Positions 39,101-46,442 of a stretch of 64,000 bases of DNA are shown here, piece by piece. A program made the translations under genes and the position numbers. The DNA is from Aliarcobacter vitoriensis (GTDB lineage Bacteria > Campylobacterota > Campylobacteria > Campylobacterales > Arcobacteraceae): assembly GCF_003316695.1 (NCBI RefSeq), contig NZ_PDKB01000011.1, positions 28,331 to 92,330 of the forward strand, given 5' to 3'. A model generated the notes under the pieces. It did no database searches, had not been told where the DNA came from, and saw only the letters and a program-made list of their open reading frames with translations. How positions within the stretch are numbered: position 1 is the first letter of the stretch; each line of letters opens with the position of its first letter.

Positions 39101-39235
39101 TATATAAATAGTATAGGAAGTGAAGTTATGCAAAAAATTGCAGCTCCTATGATAGGTGGGATGATAAGTTCAACTATTTTAACACTAGTTGTTATACCTA
39201 CAATATTTTATATTATTTATAGAAAAAATATATAA
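36149..39235 (+). CDS. cusA: CusA-type Cu(I)/Ag(I) RND efflux pump
   Basis: A 1028-aa heavy-metal RND pump with the HME signature GGIAIAIGAMVDATIVMVEN in TM4. The three methionines that bind Cu(I)/Ag(I) in E. coli CusA (Met573, Met623, Met672) are matched by Met561 (FMYMPVTP), Met611 (PAPLAMLE) and Met660 (GRIDMLLTG) with identical spacing. This separates it from divalent CzcA pumps. It is the last gene of the four-gene operon and is followed by a hairpin. Confidence 0.92.
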   Translation: MVEKIIDLSVKNRFIVLFITFLLAFASIWAIKNTSLDAIPDLSANQVIIEVEWANQSAKTIEEQISYPLISNLMSLPNIETIRAMSSFSTSMIYVIFKDGYDLYDARSRILEQLSTLQGTFPSLAKVKLGPDASGVGWAYEYALKSNNRSLDELRTLQDYFFKYGLLGVDGVSEVASVGGFVRNYEITLNQDKVVQYDLSINEIKEALEKNNNDSGARILLENGYERIISARAYLKSKKDIENITIKTLNNVPLKIKDIAQVNITSLDRRGVAELNGEGETVGGIVVTRYGADVYDVIQRVKAKLETLKIDDVEIVEVYDRTSLISSAIDTLKRTLIEESLIVMLIVALFLFHFRSALIIIITLPLTVILSFLLMKLFGIGSNIMSLGGIAIAIGAMVDATIVMVENAHKHLQEKENISKNERIEIIIKSAKQVGRPIFFAILLVVVSFLPIFALSGQEGKLFSPLAFTKTFAMFSGAILSITVVPILMIYFIKGKIISEDKNILNRFFIRLYSPILRFSLKFRYFILALFLAIFVTSIYTYSKQKWEFMPTLNEATFMYMPVTPYGIGVDLAKELAQKTNMVIKSFPEVENSFAKAGRAASATDPAPLAMLETIITFKPQSQWREGMTYKKLIDEMDKKLQIKGLINSWTYPIKGRIDMLLTGIRTPLGIKLYGNDLQVLQEESSNIETILKQHEGTMSVSADKINQGYYLNIVLDEEAISRYEITKDDVLQTLSLGVGAEQLSLFLDKLERYPISLRFEAQQRENIEALQNLQIKTKLGYKPLKLFATLNYEESASIIQSEKALKVAYVYISPKTDYSIKEYKDKANELLSEVNLPTGYYFEWSGQSEFLELAMQKLQMIIPIVLMFIFVLIYLALKNLTYTLIIFFTLPFAISGGIFYLEFLGFNISIAVVVGFLALLGVAAETSIVMLVYLDVAIKDLKKKVEKYSDKELKDAIYHGAVLRLRPKLMTLFAIFGGLIPIMYINSIGSEVMQKIAAPMIGGMISSTILTLVVIPTIFYIIYRKNI

Positions 39236-39239
39236 AAAA

Positions 39240-39270
39240 GGGATAGGAATGTTATAAAACAACCTATCCC
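39240..39270 (+). terminator. Hairpin after cusA
   Basis: An 8-bp perfect stem GGGATAGG/CCTATCCC (39240-39247 with 39263-39270) around a 15-base loop, 4 bases after the cusA stop. No strong T run follows, so termination is likely but not certain. Confidence 0.55.
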
Positions 39271-39304
39271 AATTTACAAATTTATAATCAAAAAAACACT
39301 ATTT

Positions 39305-39431
39305 TTGTTACTAAAAGTAACTCCAAACAACAAATTTCAAAATTCTTTTGCAAAAATTGTCCATTTTTTTCATTTAAATCGTCTTACTATATAGAGAAAC
39401 AAATTCTCAAAATTAATACAAAGGATTTAAG
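39305..39431 (+). promoter_or_regulatory. Duplicated promoter/leader of STN-type receptor, copy 1
   Basis: Nearly identical to 63715-63842 before the next STN-type receptor. It holds the palindrome GTTACTAAAAGTAAC (39307-39321), a candidate ECF-type pair TTGTCC (39357-39362) and CGTC (39380-39383) with 17 bases between, and a small GAGAA/TTCTC hairpin in the leader. Control by the FecI-like sigma factor at 62.2 kb is inferred from the duplication. Confidence 0.6.
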
Positions 39432-41808
39432 ATGAAAAATAAAGTTTTCATTTCAGTTTTAGCATCAATGATGTTAAGTGGAACAATGTTAAATGCAAAA
39501 GAGATAAGTTTGCAAGAAGCAGTAGAGAATATAGTAAAGAGATATAATGTAACATATATTTCAAAAGCTAATAACCTGAAAGATAAAAGTATAGATTCCC
39601 AAAAAGTGAGTTTCGGGGGGGGGTACGGTATTAAGTAATCTAAATAGTGTATTAGAAGAACATAATCTCAAAGCTATTGAAGAAGATAGCATAATTTATA
39701 TAATAGAAAAACCAAAATATCAAAACTTTGGTAATACTACCGTTTTAGATGAAATATCTGTAAATGAAGTTTCACTAAATACAACAGAAGGAACTGGTTC
39801 ATATACAACAGGAAGAATGAACACAGCAACAAAACTAAATATGTCACAAAGAGATACTCCTCAATCAGTTAGTGTTATGACTAGACAGCAAATAGAAGAT
39901 TTTGGTTATACAACTCTTGATGATTCAATGCAAAACATAACTGGTATTGTTATGGATAAAGGTTATTTAGTTGGAGATTCTGGAAGTTTTAGTGCTAGAG
40001 GATTTGAAATATCAAATATTTTATTAGATGGAGTACCTACAAGTACTGGTGCAAATGGAACATTAAATTCTGATAATGACTCTTTAGATATTTATGATAG
40101 AGTTGAAGTAGTAAGGGGAGCAACGGGACTAACTACAGGTACAGGAACACCATCAGCTACTGTAAATCTAGTAAGAAAAAAACCAACAAAAGAAACAAAA
40201 GGAAATGCAAGTTTAAGTTATGGTAGTTATGATAACTTTAGAGGAACTTTTGATATTGGTGGAGCATTAAATGAAGATAAAACTATAAGAGCTAGGACAG
40301 TTATAACGGCTCAAGATACAGATATGTTTTATGATACAGCAGAGCATAAAAATTATCAATTCTATAGTGTTGTGGAAGCTGATGTAAATGATAATCTTCA
40401 AGCAACTTTAGGGTTTCATTATAGAAAAGTTGATAATACAGGAGGAGATAGCAGATTACCAACGAATGCAGATGGAACTTTCTTAGATGTAAGTAGAAAA
40501 GCAAATTTGTCAAATGACTTCGATTATTGGAAACAAACAGATAAAACAGTTTTTTCGCAATTAGAATATAACTTTAATAATGACTGGAAAGTAAAACTAG
40601 CAGGAAATTGGAAAAGACCAGAGCAAGATATAATGTTTTCAGGATTTAGTAGAATTTCTGGAGAGTTATATCAAAATACTCAAAGATATAAACTTGATAA
40701 TAAACAAGATTCTTATGATGTATCATTAAGTGGACCATACTCTTTATTTGGAAGAAATCATGAATTAATGCTTGGTGCAGACTATAAAAAATTTGAAAAT
40801 AAAAACTGGGGAGGTTGGGCTGATTATGCTTGGACAACAAATGGTCCTTTAGTTGATCCATATAATTGGAACTCTTCAATTGTATCAAAACCAAATATTG
40901 ATATGACTAAATGGCTATTACATTCAGAAGTTACTCAAAAAGGTACATATTTAGCAACTAGATTGAATTTAGCAGATTCTTTAAATCTTATTTTGGGAAC
41001 AAGACTAAGTTGGTATGAAAATGAAGATAAAAAAAACAAATCATCATATAAAGCAACAGCAGAAGTTGTTCCTTACGCTGGAATAGTTTATGATTTAGAT
41101 GATAATCACTCTATTTATACTAGTTGGACAGAAATATTTCAACCACAAAATAATATAGATAAAAGTGGAAATTTATTAGACCCAATTACTGGAACAAACT
41201 ATGAAGCTGGTATAAAAGGTGAGTATTTTGATGGGGCATTAAATGCAAATCTATCAACATTTTTAATCAAACAACAAAATAGAGCAACAGATGATTTAGA
41301 TGGACCAAATCCTTGCCCTGGAACTACAGGTGGATTTTGTAAAAGAGCATCGGGAGAAGTTGAAAGTAAAGGTTTTGAAACAGAAATTAGTGGAGCAATT
41401 ACTGATAACTGGCAATTAGTCGCAGGATATACTTATGTAAAAACAGAATATACAAAAGATGTAAATAAAAGTAATATAGGTAAAAATTTTGATTTGAATT
41501 TACCAAAACATCAATTTAAACTATCAACTACATATAGATTACCATCTGATTTCAATAAGTGGATAATTGGAGCAAATATCTATGCTCAAAATGATATAAA
41601 ATCAAATAGTTTTGATAAGATAAAACAAAGTGGATATTATACAGTTGGAGTGAATACAAAATATCAATATAGTAAGAATCTTGATTTTTTATTAAATGTT
41701 TATAATTTATTTGATGAAGAATATTATCACTCATTAGGTTGGGCAACTGGTGGAAATGTTGTAGGTACTCCAAGAACATTTTTATTATCTATGAATATGA
41801 GGTTTTAA
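39432..41808 (+). CDS. STN-domain TonB receptor (transducer), phase-variable, OFF
   Basis: Outer-membrane siderophore receptor with an N-terminal signalling domain. From ATG 39432 the signal peptide (MKNKVFISVLASMMLSGTML) and the first part of an STN domain (ISLQEAVENIVKRYNVTYIS) read into a G9 run (39615-39623) and stop at 39636. The remainder is +1: TVLSNLNSVLEEHNLKAI ends the STN domain, then the plug (TPQSVSVMTRQQIEDF) and barrel to NMRF. A tract of 8 or 11 G would give one 791-aa protein. An STN domain implies signalling to a FecR-type anti-sigma factor, but none is adjacent; the only pair in the window is at 62.2 kb. Confidence 0.9.
39615..39623 (+). repeat. G9 homopolymer contingency tract in STN domain
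   Basis: Nine G inside the STN-coding part of the receptor gene. Length 9 gives a TAA at 39636-39638; lengths 8 or 11 join the frames, the same register rule as the tract at 8877. Confidence 0.9.
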
Positions 41809-41818
41809 GAAACTAGCT

Positions 41819-41850
41819 ATAAAGAGAGTTTTTACTCTCTTTATACTTTT
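41819..41850 (+). terminator. Intrinsic terminator after TonB receptor 2
   Basis: A perfect 11-bp stem ATAAAGAGAGT/ACTCTCTTTAT (41819-41829 with 41834-41844) with a TTTT loop and T-rich tail. It is homologous to the hairpin at 10948. Confidence 0.85.
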
Positions 41851-41950
41851 AGGCATGGGTTTCAAAGTATTTTTATTTAATTTTGAGATTAAAATTTCGA
41901 TAAAAAATATACTTTCTCCTTTCCTTGTATACTTTGGAACTCATACTTAA
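41819..41950. repeat. 3' module repeated after two TonB receptors, copy 2
   Basis: Counterpart of 10948-11070. The inverted arms are GCATGGGTTTCAAAGTAT (41853-41870) and ATACTTTGGAACTCATAC (41929-41946), identical to copy 1. The spacer differs only by small insertions. The DNA is more alike than the receptor coding regions beside it. Confidence 0.65.
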
Positions 41951-42042
41951 GGGTATAAATAAAATCTTACAATTTGTAATATTCTTTATACAATTTTTCT
42001 TTTTATGATAGAATTTTAGAATTGTTATCATAAGGATATAAA

Positions 42043-42903
42043 ATGGAAGATTTATCAAATTTAGTAGTTTATAATGATGGAGAATTAGAACTAAAAGTTT
42101 CGGTAGATAATCAAACAGTTTGGTTGAATAGAAATCAATTATCTGAACTTTTTGGAAGAGATGTAAAGACTATTGGAAAACATATAAACAATGTATTTGT
42201 TGAAAAAGAATTGGAAAGGTTTTCAGTTGTCGCAAATTTTGCGACAACTGCATTAGATGGTAAGATTTATAATGTAGAATATTACAATCTTGATGTAATA
42301 ATCTCTGTTGGATATAGAGTAAAATCACAAAAAGGTGTGAAGTTTAGACAATGGGCAACATCTATTTTGAAGAGTTATATTCAAAATGGATATGTGATAA
42401 ATGGTGAGAAAATTACAAATGAAAGATTTTTAGGTTTAGAAAATGATGTAGTTTTTTTAAAAAATAAAATATTAAAACTTGAAAATAAATTTGAAGATAA
42501 AAACTTGAAACCATCAGAAGGTATATTTTTCGATGGACAAATATATGATTCATACAGTTTTATAAATGATTTACTAAAGTTATCAAAAAATGAAATAATT
42601 TTAATAGATAACTATATAGATGATACAGTTTTTACTCTATTTTCAAAATATCAAAATATAAACTTTACTATCTATACAAACAATATTTCAAAACGATTAA
42701 ATTTAGATTTTGAAAAATACTCTAAACAATATAAAAATATAACATTAAAAACTTTTAAAAATTCACATGATAGATTTTTAATACTTGATAAAAAAGAGAT
42801 ATATCATTTGGGTGCAAGTTTAAAAGATTTGGGTAAGAAATGGTTTGCTTTTTCTAAAATAAGTTTAGATGTAGATGATATTTTGAATAAGTTGGAGTGT
42901 TAA
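42043..42903 (+). CDS. RhuM-family protein with PLD-like C-terminus
   Basis: A 286-aa protein. Residues 1 to about 125 match the RhuM/Fic-DOC N-terminal family (VWLNRNQLSELFGRDVKTI, then DVIISVGYRVKSQKGVKFR). After a short coiled coil (about 135-155), the C-terminal half resembles a phospholipase D-like fold with HDRFLILDKKEIYHLGASLK (His-x-Arg/Lys-like, Asp). RhuM genes are often scattered cargo of unknown function. It lies alone between the repeated 3' module and YceI, with AAGGA before the ATG. Confidence 0.7.
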   Translation: MEDLSNLVVYNDGELELKVSVDNQTVWLNRNQLSELFGRDVKTIGKHINNVFVEKELERFSVVANFATTALDGKIYNVEYYNLDVIISVGYRVKSQKGVKFRQWATSILKSYIQNGYVINGEKITNERFLGLENDVVFLKNKILKLENKFEDKNLKPSEGIFFDGQIYDSYSFINDLLKLSKNEIILIDNYIDDTVFTLFSKYQNINFTIYTNNISKRLNLDFEKYSKQYKNITLKTFKNSHDRFLILDKKEIYHLGASLKDLGKKWFAFSKISLDVDDILNKLEC

Positions 42904-42926
42904 ATTTTTAGTAATTTAAACTTTAT

Positions 42927-42952
42927 AAAAAGAGAATTTAGGCTCTCTTTTT
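42927..42952 (+). terminator. Intrinsic terminator after the RhuM-like gene
   Basis: AAAAAGAGA (42927-42935) pairs with TCTCTTTTT (42944-42952) around ATTTAGGC; the T run forms the tail. Confidence 0.65.
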
Positions 42953-43074
42953 GAAAATTATATAGGTTTTATCAAAGTTTCTACAGTTAGAGATATAGCT
43001 TTATTGAAAATAATTAATTAAGTATTAACTTTATCCAAATAAAATATATGAATCTATTTAACAAAGGAGATATG

Positions 43075-43638
43075 ATGAATTTAATGACAAAAATTACAAG
43101 TGCGATGGTATTAACAGCTGGATTACTAAGTGCAGCTCAATACGGAGTTGATAAAGCTCACTCAAATGTTGGTTTTACTGTAAAACATATGATGATTACA
43201 AATGTTCATGGTAGTTTCAAAGCTTATGATGCAGATATTGATTTTGATGAAGCAACAAAAACTTTCAAAAAATTTAGTGCAACAGTAGAAACAAAATCTG
43301 TTGATACAGGGATTGAAAAAAGAGATGATCACTTAAGAAGTGATGACTTTTTTGCTAGTGATAAATTCCCAAAAATGACTTTTGAGATGACTTCATATAA
43401 AGCAGATGGTGATGATGGAAAAATGACAGGAAATCTAACTATTAGAGGTATTACAAAGCCAGTTACTTTAGAAGTTGAAGATATTTCAGTTTTAGGTAAA
43501 AAAGTAGGTTTTGCACTTGAAGGTAAAATCAACAGAACAGATTTTGATTTAAAATGGAACAAAGCTGTTGAACTTGGTGGAGTTGCTGTTGGTGAAGAAG
43601 TAAAAATAAAAGTAGATGTTGAAGCTGAAAAAAAATAG
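43075..43638 (+). CDS. YceI-family periplasmic protein
   Basis: A 187-aa lipocalin-like protein with signal peptide (MNLMTKITSAMVLTAGLLSA) and the YceI pattern YGVDKAHSNVGFTVKHMMI, HLRSDDFFASDKFP and NLTIRGITKPVTLEV. Family members bind polyprenoid-type lipids in the periplasm. The start at 43075 is preferred over upstream ATGs because AAGGAG (43064-43069) lies 5 bases before it. Monocistronic, with a terminator shared with the convergent MerR gene. Confidence 0.88.
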   Translation: MNLMTKITSAMVLTAGLLSAAQYGVDKAHSNVGFTVKHMMITNVHGSFKAYDADIDFDEATKTFKKFSATVETKSVDTGIEKRDDHLRSDDFFASDKFPKMTFEMTSYKADGDDGKMTGNLTIRGITKPVTLEVEDISVLGKKVGFALEGKINRTDFDLKWNKAVELGGVAVGEEVKIKVDVEAEKK

Positions 43639-43651
43639 TTTCAAAATCTTA

Positions 43652-43676
43652 AACTAAGGCATTTTGCCTTAGTTTT
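43652..43676. terminator. Bidirectional terminator between yceI and merR-type gene
   Basis: A 9-bp stem AACTAAGGC/GCCTTAGTT (43652-43660 with 43666-43674) with an ATTTT loop, between convergent genes. Confidence 0.75.
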
Positions 43677-43977
43677 CTTGTCTTTCTTGTAATTTACTAA
43701 AAGCATTTTGTAGATTTTCGATTCTCTCTTCTACTTTTTTAACAGAAGCTTCTAAAGTAAAACCCTCATCAAGTAACTCTTTTATCAAAAGTATCTTTTT
43801 TATGTTTAAATAGTCAAATTTTCTAGTAGTTCCATCTTTTTGACAAGATGACTGAATAATCCCTTTTTCTTCCCAATATCGAAGTTTTCTTTGTGGAATT
43901 CCAGTAACTTCAGCAACATCACCAATAGTTACTAGTAGTTTTGATACTAAATTTGGGTCAAATAAATCTTCAAACAT
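43669..43977 (-). CDS. MerR-family transcriptional regulator
   Basis: A 102-aa regulator with a winged-helix MerR head (TIGDVAEVTGIPQRKLRYWEEKGI) and a short coiled-coil tail (about 65-100). It has no C-terminal metal-binding cysteine cluster, so it is closer to HspR/short MerR types. It is divergent from the isochorismatase-SnoaL gene, and the intergenic region holds two matching 17-bp palindromes, its likely operators. Confidence 0.85.
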   Translation of the reverse strand: MFEDLFDPNLVSKLLVTIGDVAEVTGIPQRKLRYWEEKGIIQSSCQKDGTTRKFDYLNIKKILLIKELLDEGFTLEASVKKVEERIENLQNAFSKLQERQEN

Positions 43978-44012
43978 TTTATCTCCTTAAATTGTAGAAA
44001 ATTATACATATT

Positions 44013-44080
44013 TTGTAATTAATCTACAATTAAGGTTACTTGTTTGATAATTCTATACATTAATTGTAGCTAATCTACAA
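44013..44080. promoter_or_regulatory. Paired MerR-type operators
   Basis: Two 17-bp palindromes, TTGTAATTAATCTACAA (44013-44029) and TTGTAGCTAATCTACAA (44064-44080), share the core TTGTARYTAATCTACAA. They start 51 bp apart, and a further TTGTAG half-site lies at 43992-43997. They sit between the MerR gene and the divergent hydrolase gene; the second ends 14 bases before the hydrolase ATG. Confidence 0.7.
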
Positions 44081-44094
44081 AAAAGGAAGATAAT

Positions 44095-45165
44095 ATGACA
44101 AAAATATTTTTGATAACACTATTTTTAGTGTTAAATCTTTATTCAAAGGATATAAAAATGGAAGAGATTGATATATCAGATTCTGCATTGGTGCTAATCG
44201 AGTACCAAAATGAGTGGCTAGATGAAAATTCTAAACTTTACAAGCTTATGAAAGATAAAAAGCAGTTTGAAGATTCTATCAAAAACTCAAAAATTGTTTT
44301 AGAATTTGCAAGAAAAATAGGTATGAAAGTTGTTCATATACCTTTGATTTTAAGTGATGACTATAAAGAGTTTGGAAATGGGCAATATGGATTAAGAGCA
44401 GTTATTCCACAAGTTAAGACTTGGCAAGGGAAAAACAAAGATTTTCATAAAGATTTTGCCCCAAAAGAAAATGAATTTGTAGTAAGTGGAAGATTGGGTG
44501 CTAGTGGTTTTGCTGGTTCAAATTTAGATTCAATTTTAAGAAATAATGGCATAAAAACATTGTATATGACAGGATTTGCAACAAATGTTTGTGTTGAATC
44601 AACTTTTAGAGAAGCTCACGATAAAGGATATAACTCTATTGTGATAGATGATGCAACAAGTAGTTTTACAAAAGAAGAAAAAGAGTTTTTTATAAAAAAT
44701 ATTGTTCATCATTTTGGAACAAATATTTCTACAAAAAATTTTATAAATTCAAAAATATCTAAGGATAAAAAAGAGCTTGTAAGTGGTTTTTATAAAGCTT
44801 TAGGAAAAAAAGATATAAATCAAGCTTTATCTTTAGTTGATGAAAATATACAGTATTTAGCTGTAAAAGAAACTAGCCCAACTTTGCCAGAGCTATATGG
44901 AAAATATAGTAATAAAAAAGAGTTATTAGAGTTTTTTACTCATTTAAATGAATACTACAAAACTTTAGATTTTAAAATCCAAAGTATTGGAGAAAATAAA
45001 AATAGTGTATTTGTAAAAGGTTACCTAAAATATGAAATATTAAAAAATAAAGAGATTTACGAAACAGATTTTATGGCTTTGATAGATATTGAAGATAATT
45101 TGATTAAAAAATATCAATTTTTTAAAGATACTGCACTTTTGGAGTATTTATACGAAAAAGAGTAG
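44095..45165 (+). CDS. Isochorismatase-like hydrolase fused to a SnoaL-like domain
   Basis: A 356-aa protein with a short hydrophobic N-terminus (MTKIFLITLFLVLNLYSKD), probably an export signal. Residues about 25-215 form a cysteine-hydrolase domain with LVLIEYQNEWL and the nucleophile Cys in GFATNVCVESTFREAHDKG; the usual first catalytic Asp is Glu here. Residues about 228-356 look like a SnoaL/NTF2-like domain (LVSGFYKALGKKDINQALSL). Divergent from a MerR regulator with palindromic sites in front of it. Substrate unknown. Confidence 0.7.
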   Translation: MTKIFLITLFLVLNLYSKDIKMEEIDISDSALVLIEYQNEWLDENSKLYKLMKDKKQFEDSIKNSKIVLEFARKIGMKVVHIPLILSDDYKEFGNGQYGLRAVIPQVKTWQGKNKDFHKDFAPKENEFVVSGRLGASGFAGSNLDSILRNNGIKTLYMTGFATNVCVESTFREAHDKGYNSIVIDDATSSFTKEEKEFFIKNIVHHFGTNISTKNFINSKISKDKKELVSGFYKALGKKDINQALSLVDENIQYLAVKETSPTLPELYGKYSNKKELLEFFTHLNEYYKTLDFKIQSIGENKNSVFVKGYLKYEILKNKEIYETDFMALIDIEDNLIKKYQFFKDTALLEYLYEKE

Positions 45166-45184
45166 AAGATTTAATCTTCTATTC
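45166..45184. terminator. Bidirectional hairpin between convergent genes
   Basis: TAGAAGA and TCTTCTA pair around TTTAA between the isochorismatase-like and hom stop codons. Short stem; moderate support. Confidence 0.5.
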
Positions 45185-46433
45185 TTATCATAGCTGGTTT
45201 TTTAAGAACTACACCAGAGTTTTCAAGTTCTTTTATAGCTTTTAGAATATCTTTCTCAATACAAGTATGAGTTGTAAGAAGTAAGTTCGCTTTTTCATCT
45301 TTTTTAGCTTTTTGCATCATATTTTCAATAGATATATCATTGTCCCCAAAAACTTTTGCAATTTTAGCTAAAGTTCCAGATTTGTCTGCAACTTCAAGTC
45401 TTAAGTAGTATTTTGTTTTTATCTCATCTTTTGGCATTAAAGTTGGTCTTATTCCTACTTGTTTTTCAAATCCAAGCATAGGAGAACCTTTACCTTTTCG
45501 TGCAATATCTATAATATTTGCTATAACAGCACTTGCTGTTGCATCTCCACCAGCTCCAGCTCCATAAAACATAGTTTCACCAACTTTATCTCCAACAACA
45601 GAAACACCATTCATAACACCATCAACTTTTGCTATCATTTTTTCTTGAGGTATTAAAACAGGATGAACTCTTAACTCAATTTGATTTTCTACTTTTTTAG
45701 CAATTCCTAAAAGCTTGATATTGTATTCAAACTCTTTTGCAAACTCTATATCAGTTTGTTTTATATTTTGAATACCTTCAATTAAAATATCTTCAGGTTT
45801 TATATCCAAACCATAAGCAATAGAACCAAGAATTAATAGTTTATGAGCAGTATCAAATCCTCCAACATCAAAAGTAGGATCAGCTTCAGCATAACCTAAA
45901 TCTTGAGCTTCTTTTAAAATATCATCATAACTTGCACCTTCATTTATCATTTTTGTAAGCATAAAGTTACAAGTTCCATTCATAATACCTTGAATAGATT
46001 GGATATGATTTGCACTTAAACCATCTCTTAAAGCATTTATTATTGGAATTCCACCAGCAACTGCTGCTTCAAATTCAAAAGGTGTGTCACTAGCCAACTC
46101 TTGAAGTTCATATCTATGATAAGCTAGTAAAGCTTTATTTGCAGTAACTACTGCTTTTCCATTTTCTAAAGCTTTTTTTACAATTTCATAAGGCTTTTCA
46201 ATTCCACCCATCAATTCAACTACAATATCGATTGATTCATCATTTAACACTTCATCAGGATTTGTAGTTAGTTTGATACTCACATCTCTTTTTTTGTCTA
46301 AGTTTGAAACTACTCCAATAGTTGGAACAATCTCAACTCCAGCCCGTGCTGTTATAATATTTTTATTATCTATTAAAATATTTGCAACACTAGTTCCAAC
46401 TGTTCCAACTCCAATAATTCCAACTTTTAACAT
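45171..46433 (-). CDS. hom: Homoserine dehydrogenase
   Basis: A 420-aa enzyme that reduces aspartate semialdehyde to homoserine (threonine and methionine branch). NAD(P)-binding GIIGVGTVGTSVANIL is at the N-terminus, the family motif GIMNGTCNFMLTKM near residue 150, and a C-terminal ACT domain (about 345-420, LRLEVADKSGTLAKIAKVFG) for feedback control. It lies 9 bases after the aminotransferase gene, in a minus-strand operon. Confidence 0.94.
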   Translation of the reverse strand: MLKVGIIGVGTVGTSVANILIDNKNIITARAGVEIVPTIGVVSNLDKKRDVSIKLTTNPDEVLNDESIDIVVELMGGIEKPYEIVKKALENGKAVVTANKALLAYHRYELQELASDTPFEFEAAVAGGIPIINALRDGLSANHIQSIQGIMNGTCNFMLTKMINEGASYDDILKEAQDLGYAEADPTFDVGGFDTAHKLLILGSIAYGLDIKPEDILIEGIQNIKQTDIEFAKEFEYNIKLLGIAKKVENQIELRVHPVLIPQEKMIAKVDGVMNGVSVVGDKVGETMFYGAGAGGDATASAVIANIIDIARKGKGSPMLGFEKQVGIRPTLMPKDEIKTKYYLRLEVADKSGTLAKIAKVFGDNDISIENMMQKAKKDEKANLLLTTHTCIEKDILKAIKELENSGVVLKKPAMIRIED

Positions 46434-46442
46434 ATTTATTTC

